Shown one piece after another: positions 38,589 through 47,354 of a stretch of DNA of 64,000 nt. Below the pieces are notes generated by a model that worked only from the letters and a program-made list of their open reading frames with translations, searched no databases and was not told the DNA's origin. The first letter of the stretch is position 1, and the number at the start of each line of letters is the position of its first letter. The DNA is from Sandaracinobacteroides hominis. GTDB taxonomy: Bacteria > Pseudomonadota > Alphaproteobacteria > Sphingomonadales > Sphingomonadaceae. The position numbers were made by a program, and so were the translations under genes. Location: positions 744,001 through 808,000 of the forward strand of contig NZ_JADCUC010000001.1 in the NCBI RefSeq assembly GCF_016464365.1, written 5' to 3'.

Positions 38589-39566
38589 ATGACCGAAAAC
38601 CTGGCGCAGAGCATAGATCAATTGCTTGCCGGGGGCTGCAGCGAAGAGGCACTGAGGCTCGCAAAGGCAAAAGCCGCGCAAGGGAACCCCGACGCCCTGA
38701 TGCTTCTTGCGACATGGCAGCTCGCCGGCCACCTGCTTCCCCGCGATCGCGTTGCCGCCGGGCGCTGGCTTCGCGCCGCCGCGCAGGCCGGGCACGTTGA
38801 AGCGGCCATGATGGAAGTCGCGCTCACCGCGAATGGAGGCCTCGACAAAGAGGCAGACTGGCCGGCGGCACTCGCCCTGCTGCAATCGGCTGCACGGTCG
38901 GGCCCCCTTGCCCGGGCACATCTCGATCTCGTCGATCGAATGCACATCACGCACACCGGTCTTCCGCTTGAACCAGCGGAGAGGCATCGGCTGACAAACG
39001 ATCTGGATGCTTATCTGCTTCCCGGCTTCTGTTCGGCAGAGGAGTGCCGCCATCTCGCAGAAGCCGCGATTCCCGTCCTGGAACCGGCGCTGATCACTGA
39101 TCCGCTCACTGGAAAGGTGCGAGAGCATCCGGTGCGTACATCGCACGCCGCATTTCTCGGCCCTACGCGCGAATCCCTCCCGGCGAGGGCGATAAACCTC
39201 CGTATCGCCGCCGCCAGCGGAACACTCGTCACCCAAGGCGAGCCGCTTGTGGTGCTGCACTACGCACCGGGCCAGCAATACAGGCCGCATATGGACACCC
39301 TGCCGGCCGTTACGAACCAGCGCATCTGGACGATGCTGGTCTATCTCAACGAAGGGTATCGGGCCGGCGAGACGCAGTTTCCAGCCATTGGCCTCTCGAT
39401 AAAGGGCAAGCTGGGTGACGCCTTGCTCTTCCGGAATACGCTTTCCGACGGCCAACCGAATCCGATCTCCCGCCACGCCGGCCTCCCTGTCGTCGAAGGT
39501 CGGAAATGGATTGCAACCCGATGGATCCGCGAACACCCGATGAGCCCCTGGGAACGGGGCACCTGA
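38589..39566 (+). CDS. Sel1-like repeat and 2OG-Fe(II) prolyl-hydroxylase-like protein
   Basis: Two-part protein of 325 residues. Residues about 15-130 look like Sel1/TPR-type helical repeats (EEALRLAKAKAAQGNPDALM, GRWLRAAAQAGHVEAAMMEV, ALLQSAARSGPLARAHLDLV). The rest is a prolyl-4-hydroxylase-type domain with the metal ligands H-x-D in YRPHMDTLPAV and a distal histidine in ISRHAGLPVVEGRKWIATRW, whose lysine/arginine would hold 2-oxoglutarate. No signal peptide, so it acts in the cytoplasm. It follows the TonB receptor but beyond a terminator. The target is unknown; a peptide or protein proline is the default guess. Confidence 0.85.
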   Translation: MTENLAQSIDQLLAGGCSEEALRLAKAKAAQGNPDALMLLATWQLAGHLLPRDRVAAGRWLRAAAQAGHVEAAMMEVALTANGGLDKEADWPAALALLQSAARSGPLARAHLDLVDRMHITHTGLPLEPAERHRLTNDLDAYLLPGFCSAEECRHLAEAAIPVLEPALITDPLTGKVREHPVRTSHAAFLGPTRESLPARAINLRIAAASGTLVTQGEPLVVLHYAPGQQYRPHMDTLPAVTNQRIWTMLVYLNEGYRAGETQFPAIGLSIKGKLGDALLFRNTLSDGQPNPISRHAGLPVVEGRKWIATRWIREHPMSPWERGT

Positions 39567-39656
39567 GAGCGACGGCAATATGCCCCCCTCCCCACCCATA
39601 CAGGTGGCGCGGCGCGCGCGATGTGGCATCGGCGGGGGCGAAGAGGAAACATACAC

Positions 39657-40799
39657 ATGCTAGATATCAGCCGCCGCACCGCCTTTGACGACGACCTGAA
39701 CATGTTCCGCGATCAGGTTCGCAAATTCTTCGCAAAGGAACTGGAACCGAACCTCGACCGCTGGGAAGAGGACGGCCTCGTCGACCGCAAATTCTGGCTC
39801 GCCGCTGGCGAAGCGGGCATCCTCTGCCCCACCATCCCCGAGGAATATGGCGGCCTCGGCCTCGACTTCCGCTATAACGCAGTGATCGACGAAGAGCTTT
39901 CCTACCTGGGCTCGTCGGCGGGCATCACGCTGCAGTCCGACATCACTGCCGAATATATGCTGAACTACGGCTCCGAAGAGCAGAAGACGCATTATCTGCC
40001 AAAGATGATCTCCGGCGAGATCATCACCGCCATCGCCATGACCGAACCGGGCGCGGGCTCAGACTTGCAGGGCATTCGCACCACCGCCCGCCGCGATGGC
40101 AACCACTACGTCATCAACGGCTCGAAAACCTACATCACCAACGGCCAGAACTGCGACATGGTGATCGTCGTCGCCAAGACCAATCCGGAGCTGGGCGGCA
40201 AGGGCACCAGCCTGATCCTGGTCGACGCCGGCACCCCCGGCTTCACGAAGGGCCGCAACCTCGACAAGATCGGCCAGAACTCTGCCGACACCTCGGAAAT
40301 GTTCTTCGAGGATTGCCGCGTTCCGATCACGAACTGCCTCGGCGCGGAAAACCAGGGCTTCGTCTACCTGATGTCGCAATTGCCGCAGGAACGCCTCAGC
40401 ATCGCCGTCTCGGCCATGGGTGGCGCCCAGCGCGCCTTCGACGAAGCGGTGAAATTCGTGAAGGACCGGAAGGCTTTCGGCAAGACCATCGCGGATTTCC
40501 AGAACACCCGCTTCGTGCTGGCAGACCTGAAGTCCAAACTGCAGGTCGGCTGGGCGCACCTCGATGTCTGCCTGAAAAAGCACATCGCCGGCGAGCTAGA
40601 TGCCTATGAAGGCGCGGCCGCCAAGCTGTGGCACACGGAACTGCAATGGGAAATCTGCGACGCCGCGCTGCAATTGCACGGCGGAGCAGGCTATATGAAC
40701 GAATATCCGATCGCCCGCTTGTGGCGCGATGCCCGCGTGCAGCGCATCTATGGCGGAACGTCGGAAATCATGAAGGAACTGATCGGCCGCAGCGTCTGA
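39657..40799 (+). CDS. Acyl-CoA dehydrogenase, long-chain (LCAD) type
   Basis: FAD-dependent acyl-CoA dehydrogenase of 380 residues from ATG 39657, with AGAGGAA upstream. It has the flavin block MTEPGAGSDLQGIRTTARRD and the helix QERLSIAVSAMGGAQRAFDE. It ends IYGGTSEIMKELIGRSV. The YGGT ending has glycine where short-chain enzymes have the catalytic glutamate. As in mammalian LCAD, the base should be the glutamate in AFDEAVKF of the preceding helix. That reassigns it from short- to long-chain or branched substrates (inference). Its stop codon lies in a hairpin shared with the convergent gene. Confidence 0.9.
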   Translation: MLDISRRTAFDDDLNMFRDQVRKFFAKELEPNLDRWEEDGLVDRKFWLAAGEAGILCPTIPEEYGGLGLDFRYNAVIDEELSYLGSSAGITLQSDITAEYMLNYGSEEQKTHYLPKMISGEIITAIAMTEPGAGSDLQGIRTTARRDGNHYVINGSKTYITNGQNCDMVIVVAKTNPELGGKGTSLILVDAGTPGFTKGRNLDKIGQNSADTSEMFFEDCRVPITNCLGAENQGFVYLMSQLPQERLSIAVSAMGGAQRAFDEAVKFVKDRKAFGKTIADFQNTRFVLADLKSKLQVGWAHLDVCLKKHIAGELDAYEGAAAKLWHTELQWEICDAALQLHGGAGYMNEYPIARLWRDARVQRIYGGTSEIMKELIGRSV

Positions 40800-40813
40800 G
40801 GCGCAAGCCTCAG
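40796..40813. terminator. Hairpin formed by two convergent stop regions
   Basis: CTGAGGC and GCCTCAG form a perfect 7-bp stem with a GCAA tetraloop. The left arm contains the dehydrogenase stop (40797-40799) and the right arm the stop of the convergent gene (40810-40812). T runs are weak on both sides, so it may work as a modest bidirectional terminator or mRNA end stabiliser. Confidence 0.6.
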
Positions 40814-41295
40814 AATTTGCAACCCTTCGCGCGCGCCGTGCCTTTCAGATAGGCGCGGCGCAGCGAACCGGCATAAATCGCGGCCTTTGCCTTAGCTTCC
40901 TGCTTTTCCGCCCCCGAGACCTTGCGGATGATGCCGGAACCGGGGATCAGCCCGGCCGCCTGCCGCTCCACTTCGCCCAGCATCACTTCCGTGGCGGACT
41001 GGTCCTTCTTCGATTGGGTGGCGTCGACATCCGGGCCCAGCACCTTGGTCAGCTGCGCGATCTCGCCGCTGAACTGGGCGCAGGTCTTCAGCCCGTCGAG
41101 CGAATAGGGGTTGTTCATGATCGCTGCGAGCTTCGGCGGAATTTCCGCCTTCACGATGTTGGCGTCCTTCAGCGGCTTCGTCACGATATTACCGGCGCTC
41201 TTGCCGACTTCTTCGGCCGTCTCGGTAACGGATTGCGCGTGGGCGCTGCTTCCAACCAGCACGGCGACCAGGAACAATCTTGCAGTAAGCATCAT
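40810..41295 (-). CDS. Small exported protein of unknown function
   Basis: Protein of 161 residues with a clear Sec signal peptide (LTARLFLVAVLVGSSAHAQS, cleaved after AHA). The mature part is rich in helices and charged residues (VTETAEEVGKSAGNIVTKPL, KDANIVKAEIPPKLAAIM, LKTCAQFSGEIAQLTKVLG) and has cysteines near its middle and at the end (KGCKF) that could form a disulfide. I do not recognise a named family. It is probably periplasmic. It starts 36 bases before the end of gmk on the same strand, so the two may be cotranscribed. Confidence 0.75.
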   Translation of the reverse strand: MMLTARLFLVAVLVGSSAHAQSVTETAEEVGKSAGNIVTKPLKDANIVKAEIPPKLAAIMNNPYSLDGLKTCAQFSGEIAQLTKVLGPDVDATQSKKDQSATEVMLGEVERQAAGLIPGSGIIRKVSGAEKQEAKAKAAIYAGSLRRAYLKGTARAKGCKF

Positions 41296-41331
41296 GCCGA
41301 ACTCCTTAAGGCGTATCAGGTCTGCATCAAA

Positions 41332-41970
41332 TCACGATCCGGTCAGCAAGTCCCGCACAAATCCTGCCAGCCCGCGCTGCCGTTCGCGCCGCAGCCGCTC
41401 CGTCGTCAGGATGGAGCGAATCTCGTGCAGGCACTGGCCGGGATCGTCGTTCACAAGAATATAGTCGTATTCCGCCCAATGGCTGATCTCGTCGGCCGCC
41501 CGGCTCATGCGCTGCGTAATCACATCGGCGCTATCCGCCGCCCGCGAGGTCAGCCGCGACTCCAGCTCCTCCAGCGACGGCGGCAGCAGGAAGATCGAAA
41601 CCAGATCCCCGCCCGACTGGCTCTGCCGAAGTTGCTGCGTCCCCTGCCAGTCGATATCGAACAGGATATCGCGCCCCTCGGTCAGCGCATTCTCCACCGG
41701 CCCGCGCGGCGTTCCATAGCGGTTGCCGAACACATGTGCCCATTCCAGCAGCTTCCCTGTCGCAACCAGCCGATCGAATTCGTCGTGGCTGACAAAGCTG
41801 TAGTCCTGCCCATGGATCTCGCCTGCCCGCGCCTTGCGGGTGGTCGCGGAAACCGACAGCGAGATCTGCGGATCGGTCGCCAGCAGGCGCTTGGTCATGG
41901 TGGTCTTGCCGGCACCCGAGGGGCTGGAAAGAACGAGCATCAGCCCGCGGCGGGCACCGGGAATCGACAT
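41332..41970 (-). CDS. gmk: Guanylate kinase
   Basis: Phosphorylates GMP to GDP. The protein has 212 residues, near the family norm. The P-loop is LVLSSPSGAGKTTMTKRLL, followed by LSVSATTRKARAGEIHGQDY and the GMP-binding WAHVFGNRYGTPRGPVE, and FLLPPSLEELESRL in the lid-side half. It precedes the small exported protein and has no obvious partner upstream. Confidence 0.96.
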   Translation of the reverse strand: MSIPGARRGLMLVLSSPSGAGKTTMTKRLLATDPQISLSVSATTRKARAGEIHGQDYSFVSHDEFDRLVATGKLLEWAHVFGNRYGTPRGPVENALTEGRDILFDIDWQGTQQLRQSQSGGDLVSIFLLPPSLEELESRLTSRAADSADVITQRMSRAADEISHWAEYDYILVNDDPGQCLHEIRSILTTERLRRERQRGLAGFVRDLLTGS

Positions 41971-42014
41971 GAACGGCTGCTAGAGCAACTTCGGACTCGA
42001 TGAAAGCGCCCGCG

Positions 42015-43715
42015 TCACGCCTGCCGCATCATCGGCTCGCCGGAAAAGCTGAACCGCTGCGCCCGCCCATCAACAAAGCTGTCGAACCAGAAACGCTCCT
42101 GCACCAGCTCCGGGTCCGCCGACCGCCACGACCCATCCGCATGGCGCACGATCTCGCCAAGCCCCTCGATCACCAGCTTGTCGCCCCGCGCCAGCACATA
42201 GCCCGAACCGGCCCACGGATCGTTGGACAGATACCGCCCGGCCAGCCCGGCCAGCGCCGGATCGCGCTTCGGCTGCGCAGGCGCGGCTTCCCGCGCCAGC
42301 AGCCGGTCACCCCACCAGAGCCGCTCCGCCCTGCCCTCCCTGCCTTCGAATTCCAGCCCATATTGCCAGAGCCCCGGATGATCTGTCGCGAAACTGCGGG
42401 CACCCGATGGTCTCAGCCGCCCGCTTGCTCCACCGCTCTCCAGCTGCAACTGGCCCGCCACGGAGCGAATGGCCATCGTCAATCCGTCAGGCCCATACCA
42501 TTGCCCGATCAGATCGGCGCTGTTCTCCACCGGAGCGAAGGTGACCGGCGCCGGTGCTTCCGGCAGCGCGGCCCCGGCCGCCAGCGCCCGCCCCAGCTGC
42601 ACGCCATAGGCGGTCACCTTGCGCGGGCGATACCCGCCGAAACCAGAGATGTTGACGCTGGCAAACGCCCCCGCCCCGGTGCCCCGATCCACCGTGATCG
42701 CCGAAGAGAAAGTGATCATGCCGCCCGTATGGTGCAGCACCGGCTTCCCATCGACGTCAAAGCCCGCCAGCCCCATCCCATAGTGCGCGCCCGGACCGAA
42801 ATCGGGCGCCAGAATCACCGGCGTAGCAAAGCGCTTCGCCGAGGAAGCCGACAGCAGCGGTTGCGGCTTGCCCATCGCGCAGGCGGCGATGAAGCCCATC
42901 CAGCGGGCCATATCGGCCGGCGTAGAGGCCACCGATCCCGCTGCGCGCTCGATATCCATCCAGCTGCCTTCCGACAGCGGATCGCCCGGAAACCAGGCCC
43001 GGTTCGCGCGCACCGGGGCGTAGCCCAGAGCGAATTGCGGGCGATCCTCCGTCAGGATCACCGGCCGCGACGCCTGCATCCCCAGCGGCTCCAGCACCAG
43101 CTTGCGGATGGCAGTGGGGAAATCCATCCCCGAAGCCCGCTGGATCAGCAGCGCCAGCGCGTCATAGCCGCTGTTGGAATAGTGGAAATTCTCCCCCGGA
43201 ACGGTAGCGCTCCACAGCTTCCCCGCCGTCTCGCGCGGGAACGGCGGCGCATTGCCCGGAAAGCCCGCCGCATGGTTGATCACCTGCGCCGCCGTCACCC
43301 GCTTGTCCTCGATCGGCATGTCGGAGGCAAACTGCAGGATCGGCCGGTCCAGATCGATCTTGCCGGCATCCGCAAGCCGCAACAGGGCAACGGCTACAAA
43401 GCTCTTCGAAATCGACCCGATCTGGAAAAGATCCGCCGTCGTCACCGCCCGTCCGCTGTCGATATTTGCCAGCCCGATGGCCGCGGAAGCTGTCTCGCCG
43501 CTTGCGCTCCGCATCGAAAGCGTCATCGCCGGGAAGGTCCAGGCGGAGAGCTCCGCCTGCGCATAGCGCACCAGCCGATCGAAAGCGGCACGAAACGCCG
43601 GGCTGACCCCATCCGCCCGCACCTGCACCGGCACCGCCGCAAACGCCGGCCGCGCCAACATCATTCCCCCTGCCAGCACGCTCCCCGCCAGCAGGCCCCG
43701 CCGTCCGATCACCAT
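42015..43715 (-). CDS. Serine hydrolase of the beta-lactamase/transpeptidase-like family
   Basis: Class C beta-lactamase-like (S12 esterase/peptidase) protein of 566 residues. A Tat-type signal is visible (GRRGLLAGSVLAGG), followed by AFA cleavage. The catalytic S-x-x-K is in IGSISKSFVAVALLRL, and the Y-x-N motif is in FHYSNSGYDALALLI. The C-terminal 170 residues form an extra domain typical of the longer esterase-like members. It is more likely a peptidase or esterase than a resistance enzyme. It starts 12 bases before the end of fumC, so the two could share a transcript. Confidence 0.88.
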   Translation of the reverse strand: MVIGRRGLLAGSVLAGGMMLARPAFAAVPVQVRADGVSPAFRAAFDRLVRYAQAELSAWTFPAMTLSMRSASGETASAAIGLANIDSGRAVTTADLFQIGSISKSFVAVALLRLADAGKIDLDRPILQFASDMPIEDKRVTAAQVINHAAGFPGNAPPFPRETAGKLWSATVPGENFHYSNSGYDALALLIQRASGMDFPTAIRKLVLEPLGMQASRPVILTEDRPQFALGYAPVRANRAWFPGDPLSEGSWMDIERAAGSVASTPADMARWMGFIAACAMGKPQPLLSASSAKRFATPVILAPDFGPGAHYGMGLAGFDVDGKPVLHHTGGMITFSSAITVDRGTGAGAFASVNISGFGGYRPRKVTAYGVQLGRALAAGAALPEAPAPVTFAPVENSADLIGQWYGPDGLTMAIRSVAGQLQLESGGASGRLRPSGARSFATDHPGLWQYGLEFEGREGRAERLWWGDRLLAREAAPAQPKRDPALAGLAGRYLSNDPWAGSGYVLARGDKLVIEGLGEIVRHADGSWRSADPELVQERFWFDSFVDGRAQRFSFSGEPMMRQA

Positions 43716-43726
43716 GCACCAACCCC

Positions 43727-45103
43727 TTATGTCATTGCCTCCGGTCGAACGAGCCGCCGGAATTGTTCTTCCGTCACATGTCCCAGTTTCAGCCCGGCCT
43801 GCAGCAGCGTCGAGCCATCCTTATGCGCAGCCTTGGCGATTTCTGCCGCCTTGTCATAGCCGATCTCGGGCGCCAGCGCCGTCACCAGCATCAGCGAGCG
43901 CTCGACCAGCTCCTCGATCCGCGCCCGGTTCGGCTCCAGCCCGTCCACGCAACGCTCCGCAAAGCTCTCCATGCCGACCGCCAGCAACTCCATCGAACGC
44001 AGCACATTCGCCCCGATCAGCGGCTTGAACACGTTCAGCTCCAGATGCCCCTGCAGCCCGCCCACGGTGACGGCCGTGTGATTTCCCATCACCTGCGCCG
44101 CCACCATGGTCAGCATCTCGCACTGGGTCGGGTTCACCTTGCCCGGCATGATCGAGCTGCCTGGCTCGTTCTCCGGCAGGCTCAGTTCGCCCAGCCCCGA
44201 CCGCGGCCCGCTTCCCAGCAGGCGGATATCATTGGCAATCTTCGTCAGCGCGACTGCCAGGCTGTTCAACCGACCGGAAAAGTCGACAAGGGTGTCGTTG
44301 CTGGCCAGCGCCTCGAACTTGTTGGGCGCCGTTTCAAACGCAATGCCCGTCAGCGCGCTGATTTCCGTTGCAAATTCATCGCCGAACCCGTCCGGCGCAT
44401 TCAGCCCGGTGCCAACTGCCGTGCCACCCTGTGCAAGCTTGCTCAGCGCATGCGCCACCAGCGGTTCGGTCCGGGCCCTGGCCAGCTTCAGCTGCGCCAC
44501 GTAACCGGAAAATTCCTGCCCCAGCATCAGCGGCGTCGCATCCTGCAGATGCGTGCGGCCGATCTTCACAATGCCCCCCCAGGCCTCCGCCTTCGCCAGC
44601 AGCGCCGCTTCCAGCCGCTCCAGCGCCGGCAGCAGGCGCCGCCGGGCAGCCAGCACGGTCGCCACATGCAGCGCCGTCGGAAAACTGTCGTTGGAGCTTT
44701 GCCCCCGGTTCACATGGTCGTTCGGATGCACCGGGCTCTTGCCGCCGCGCACGCCGGTAAGCCGCTCGTTGGCGATTCCGGCGATCACCTCGTTGACGTT
44801 CATGTTGCTCTGGGTGCCGCTGCCGGTCTGCCAGATCACCAACGGAAACTGATCGTCGAATTTTCCGGCCGCCACGTCCGCCGCGGCAGCCTCGACGGCA
44901 TCGGCCAACACGGCATCCAGCCCGTGCCGACGGTTCACGCGTGCGGCCGCCTGCTTCACCAGCGCCAGCGCGTGCACGATGCCGATCGGCATCCGCTCGC
45001 TGGAGCCAAAGGGGAAATTTTCGATGGAGCGCTGTGTCTGCGCGCCCCAATAGGCGTCATCCGGAACGCTTACAGGCCCAAGGCTGTCGCGCTCCTCCCG
45101 CAC
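43727..45103 (-). CDS. fumC: Class II fumarate hydratase
   Basis: TCA-cycle enzyme, fumarate to malate, iron-independent, 458 residues. Blocks seen are [54 protein letters not shown] and the family signature [16 protein letters not shown] with its catalytic serine. Length and all blocks match FumC rather than aspartase, whose substrate residues differ in the NVN/HLQ region. Confidence 0.95.
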   Translation of the reverse strand: MREERDSLGPVSVPDDAYWGAQTQRSIENFPFGSSERMPIGIVHALALVKQAAARVNRRHGLDAVLADAVEAAAADVAAGKFDDQFPLVIWQTGSGTQSNMNVNEVIAGIANERLTGVRGGKSPVHPNDHVNRGQSSNDSFPTALHVATVLAARRRLLPALERLEAALLAKAEAWGGIVKIGRTHLQDATPLMLGQEFSGYVAQLKLARARTEPLVAHALSKLAQGGTAVGTGLNAPDGFGDEFATEISALTGIAFETAPNKFEALASNDTLVDFSGRLNSLAVALTKIANDIRLLGSGPRSGLGELSLPENEPGSSIMPGKVNPTQCEMLTMVAAQVMGNHTAVTVGGLQGHLELNVFKPLIGANVLRSMELLAVGMESFAERCVDGLEPNRARIEELVERSLMLVTALAPEIGYDKAAEIAKAAHKDGSTLLQAGLKLGHVTEEQFRRLVRPEAMT

Positions 45104-45127
45104 CTATTTGCCGTGCGCCGTGCGCAC

Positions 45128-45610
45128 TTACTTCTTCCGCTTGAAGTCGAAGCTCACCACGTTCGATCCCGGCTCGGACGGCTCCGCCGCAACCGGTTCT
45201 TCCTCGGCTTCCTCAACCTCGGGCATCGCCACTGCGAACTGCAGGGCGAAATTCACCGCCGGATCGACGAAACCGCTGATCGCCTTGTAGGGAATCGAAA
45301 GCTTGGCCGGCACCTGGTTGAAGGTCAGCCCAACCTCGAAATGCTCGTCCGCGACGACGAGGTCCCAATAGCGGTGCTGCAGCACCACGGTCATTTCCTC
45401 GGGATAGCGCTCCAGCAGGTGGCGCGGCATGTCCACTCCGGGGAACCGGGTGCGAAACGCGATGAAGAAATGGTGCCCGCCCGGCAGGCCGCCATTCAAC
45501 GCCACATCCGAAAGCACCCGCCGCACGACGCCACGCAACGAATCCTGCACGATCTCGTCGTACTGGATGAGGCTGTCAGGCGGCTCCTGATTCTCGGGCG
45601 GCTGGCTCAT
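45128..45610 (-). CDS. sspB: ClpXP adaptor SspB
   Basis: Stringent starvation protein B of the alphaproteobacterial type, 160 residues from ATG 45610. It binds ssrA-tagged proteins and delivers them to the ClpXP protease. The substrate-binding domain spans PDSLIQYDEIVQDSLRGVVR to LSIPYKAISGFVDPAVNFAL. A flexible acidic linker (EVEEAEEEPVAAEPSEP) follows, then a basic hydrophobic C-terminal tail NVVSFDFKRKK that should dock on the ClpX N-domain. The ssrA gene lies directly upstream on the same strand. The frame is open to 45727, but the extra residues have no coding character. Confidence 0.92.
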   Translation of the reverse strand: MSQPPENQEPPDSLIQYDEIVQDSLRGVVRRVLSDVALNGGLPGGHHFFIAFRTRFPGVDMPRHLLERYPEEMTVVLQHRYWDLVVADEHFEVGLTFNQVPAKLSIPYKAISGFVDPAVNFALQFAVAMPEVEEAEEEPVAAEPSEPGSNVVSFDFKRKK

Positions 45611-45751
45611 GCGGCACAAGTGGGCTTGGCAAGCAAAACCGTCAAGAGTGCGAAAGGTCGCCACATCGCAACCCCGGCACGACCGAAATGAAAATGCAGG
45701 TGCTTCTGTTGCCCGGCGCACCTGCAAGCCGCTGGAATCCGATTCTGTTAC

Positions 45752-46039
45752 CGGGTTCGGCCCGAACCCTGCTCAAGCTTTATAACCAGACCTTGTGGGG
45801 TCTTAGTTACGCAGCAATCGCAAATGCCTCGTTATCGTTGGCATTTGTAGGTTTTGAACGGTTTTACGGCGCATTCAGGCCGGGCAAAAATACCGTCGTT
45901 CGGAACACGTCTATCCTGGTTCGGCCCCTTCAGAGCCCCCAGGATCTGGGGACTTTGGTGGAGCCGCCGGGTACTGCCCCCGGGTCCGCTGTACGTACTT
46001 GTACGGCATCATTCATCACCATCTCCGCCCGAAGGCGGC
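45752..46039 (-). ncRNA. ssrA: tmRNA, permuted two-piece form
   Basis: Transfer-messenger RNA that rescues stalled ribosomes. The gene is circularly permuted, as in other alphaproteobacteria. On the minus strand, the acceptor piece comes first (46039 to 45956), opening with a GCCGCC-TTCG-GGCGG hairpin and ending in a T-stem/loop (CCGGG GGCAGTA CCCGG) and GGCTCCACCA. A 27-base spacer follows, then the coding piece from 45928, starting GGGGCCGAACCAGGATAGACG. The tag frame is 45842-45807 and encodes ANDNEAFAIAA and stop. A GGGTTCG-GGC-CGAACCC hairpin (45769-45753) ends the molecule. The 3' end is approximate; the 5' end fits the promoter. Confidence 0.93.
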
Positions 46040-46045
46040 AAAAGG

Positions 46046-46073
46046 GATATAGGCGCGCCCGGCCGAAACGCAA
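46046..46073 (-). promoter_or_regulatory. ssrA promoter
   Basis: On the minus strand TTGCGT (46073-46068), a 16-base spacer and TATATC (46051-46046) form a sigma70-like promoter. Transcription would begin about seven bases later, at 46039, exactly where the acceptor piece hairpin starts. Confidence 0.75.
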
Positions 46074-46098
46074 AGCCCTGTCGCGAAAGCTGGTGCGC

Positions 46099-47253
46099 TC
46101 AACCGCGCCCGGTCAGCACAAGATAGCGGTCGATGACGGCATCGTTGATGGCATCCCAGTCGAACGCCTTGGCTCGCTCCAGGCTCGCCGCCCCATGGCG
46201 CGCCCGTAGCCCGGGATCGCGGGCATAGGCCTCCAGCGCATCGGCAAAGGCCCCCACATCGCCGGGCGCCACCAGCCGTCCCGAAACGCCGTCGACCACC
46301 AGCGAACTCGCCCCCGTGGCAGCAGCGGCCACCGGCGGCACTGCACAGGCCATCGCCTCCAGCGTCACATTGCCGAAGGTCTCGGTGACGCTCGGGTTCA
46401 GGAACATGTCGCTGCTGGCATAGGCACGCCCCAGGGCATCGCCGGTCTGGAAGCCCACGAATGCTGCGCCGGGCACCTGCGCTTCAAACTCCTCGCGCGC
46501 CGGCCCCTGCCCGACCACCAGAAGCTGATGCGGAACGTTCCGCTGCCCCAGCTCGGCAACGGCAGCTGCCACGATGTCCAGCCCCTTCTCCAGCACAAGC
46601 CGCCCGACAAAGCCGATCACCGGCGTGGCGTCGTCGATGCCAAGGCTGCGCCGCCAATCCATGTCCCGCGCCTCGGGCCGGAAAATGTGCCGATCGACAC
46701 CCCGGCTCCAGATCCGCACCTTCTCCGAATAGCCCTCCTGCCTCAGCACATCTGCCATGCTCTCCGAAGGCGCATAGATTTCGTCCAGATCGCCGTAAAA
46801 GCTCTTCAGCAGCCGCTCCGCGCCGCGCCGGATGAAGCCCATCTTGTAATAGTCGAAATAGGTTTCAAACCGGGTATGCACCGAAGCGACCACGGGCAGC
46901 CCCTTCGCCCGGCCCCAGCGCTTGGCATCATGCCCCAGCCAGTCCGGCGCCGACAGATGCACGATGTCGGGGCGAAACTTCTTCAGGTCCGCCCGCACCG
47001 TCAACGGCAGGCCCAACGCCACCCGATACTCCCCCCGCCCGGGGATCGGCACAGAGGGAACGCCCACCAGCGTCCCCGTCGCCGGAAAGGCGGGCTCCTC
47101 CACCACCGGCGAATAGACCCGCACGTCGATGCCTCGTTCCAGCATGCGCCCCACCAGCCGGTTGAGCGCCTGGTTCGCACCATCCTTCACATAGTTGTAA
47201 TTGCCAGAGAACAGCGCGACGCGCAGCGGCCTCGATTTGTCAGCCTTCGTCAT
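46099..47253 (-). CDS. Glycosyltransferase family 4 (mannosyltransferase-like)
   Basis: GT-B glycosyltransferase of 384 residues from ATG 47253. It has an N-terminal acceptor domain LRVALFSGNYNYVKDGANQA, a middle VIGFVGRLVLEKGLDIVAAA, and the donor motif SVTETFGNVTLEAMACAVPP, the E-x7-E of GT4. It resembles GDP-mannose-dependent alpha-mannosyltransferases that modify glycolipids. It stands alone next to ssrA and a PEP-CTERM gene, away from the polysaccharide cluster. The substrate is not determined. Confidence 0.88.
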   Translation of the reverse strand: MTKADKSRPLRVALFSGNYNYVKDGANQALNRLVGRMLERGIDVRVYSPVVEEPAFPATGTLVGVPSVPIPGRGEYRVALGLPLTVRADLKKFRPDIVHLSAPDWLGHDAKRWGRAKGLPVVASVHTRFETYFDYYKMGFIRRGAERLLKSFYGDLDEIYAPSESMADVLRQEGYSEKVRIWSRGVDRHIFRPEARDMDWRRSLGIDDATPVIGFVGRLVLEKGLDIVAAAVAELGQRNVPHQLLVVGQGPAREEFEAQVPGAAFVGFQTGDALGRAYASSDMFLNPSVTETFGNVTLEAMACAVPPVAAAATGASSLVVDGVSGRLVAPGDVGAFADALEAYARDPGLRARHGAASLERAKAFDWDAINDAVIDRYLVLTGRG

Positions 47254-47299
47254 GATCAGCCCGCTAGACCCTGACTGTGGCGCGGATTGGGCACAGAAA

Positions 47300-47325
47300 G
47301 AGGCCCGACGTTGCCGCCGGGCCTC
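47300..47325 (-). terminator. Terminator after PEP-CTERM gene
   Basis: On the minus strand GAGGCCCG and CGGGCCTC form an 8-bp stem with a 10-base loop, followed by TTTCTG. It lies 30 bases after the PEP-CTERM stop. Confidence 0.7.
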
Positions 47326-47354
47326 CCCTTCCAACCCGAGTCAGAAGCTGTGCG

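Noticed and set aside
35406-39656. A 1416-codon minus-strand frame opposite the TonB receptor and hydroxylase genes
   Set aside because: Antisense to well-supported genes, crosses a strong terminator, and has no recognisable motif.
45688-46209. A plus-strand frame of 173 codons between sspB and the GT4 gene
   Set aside because: The region is the minus-strand tmRNA gene, whose tag, acceptor end and promoter explain the sequence.
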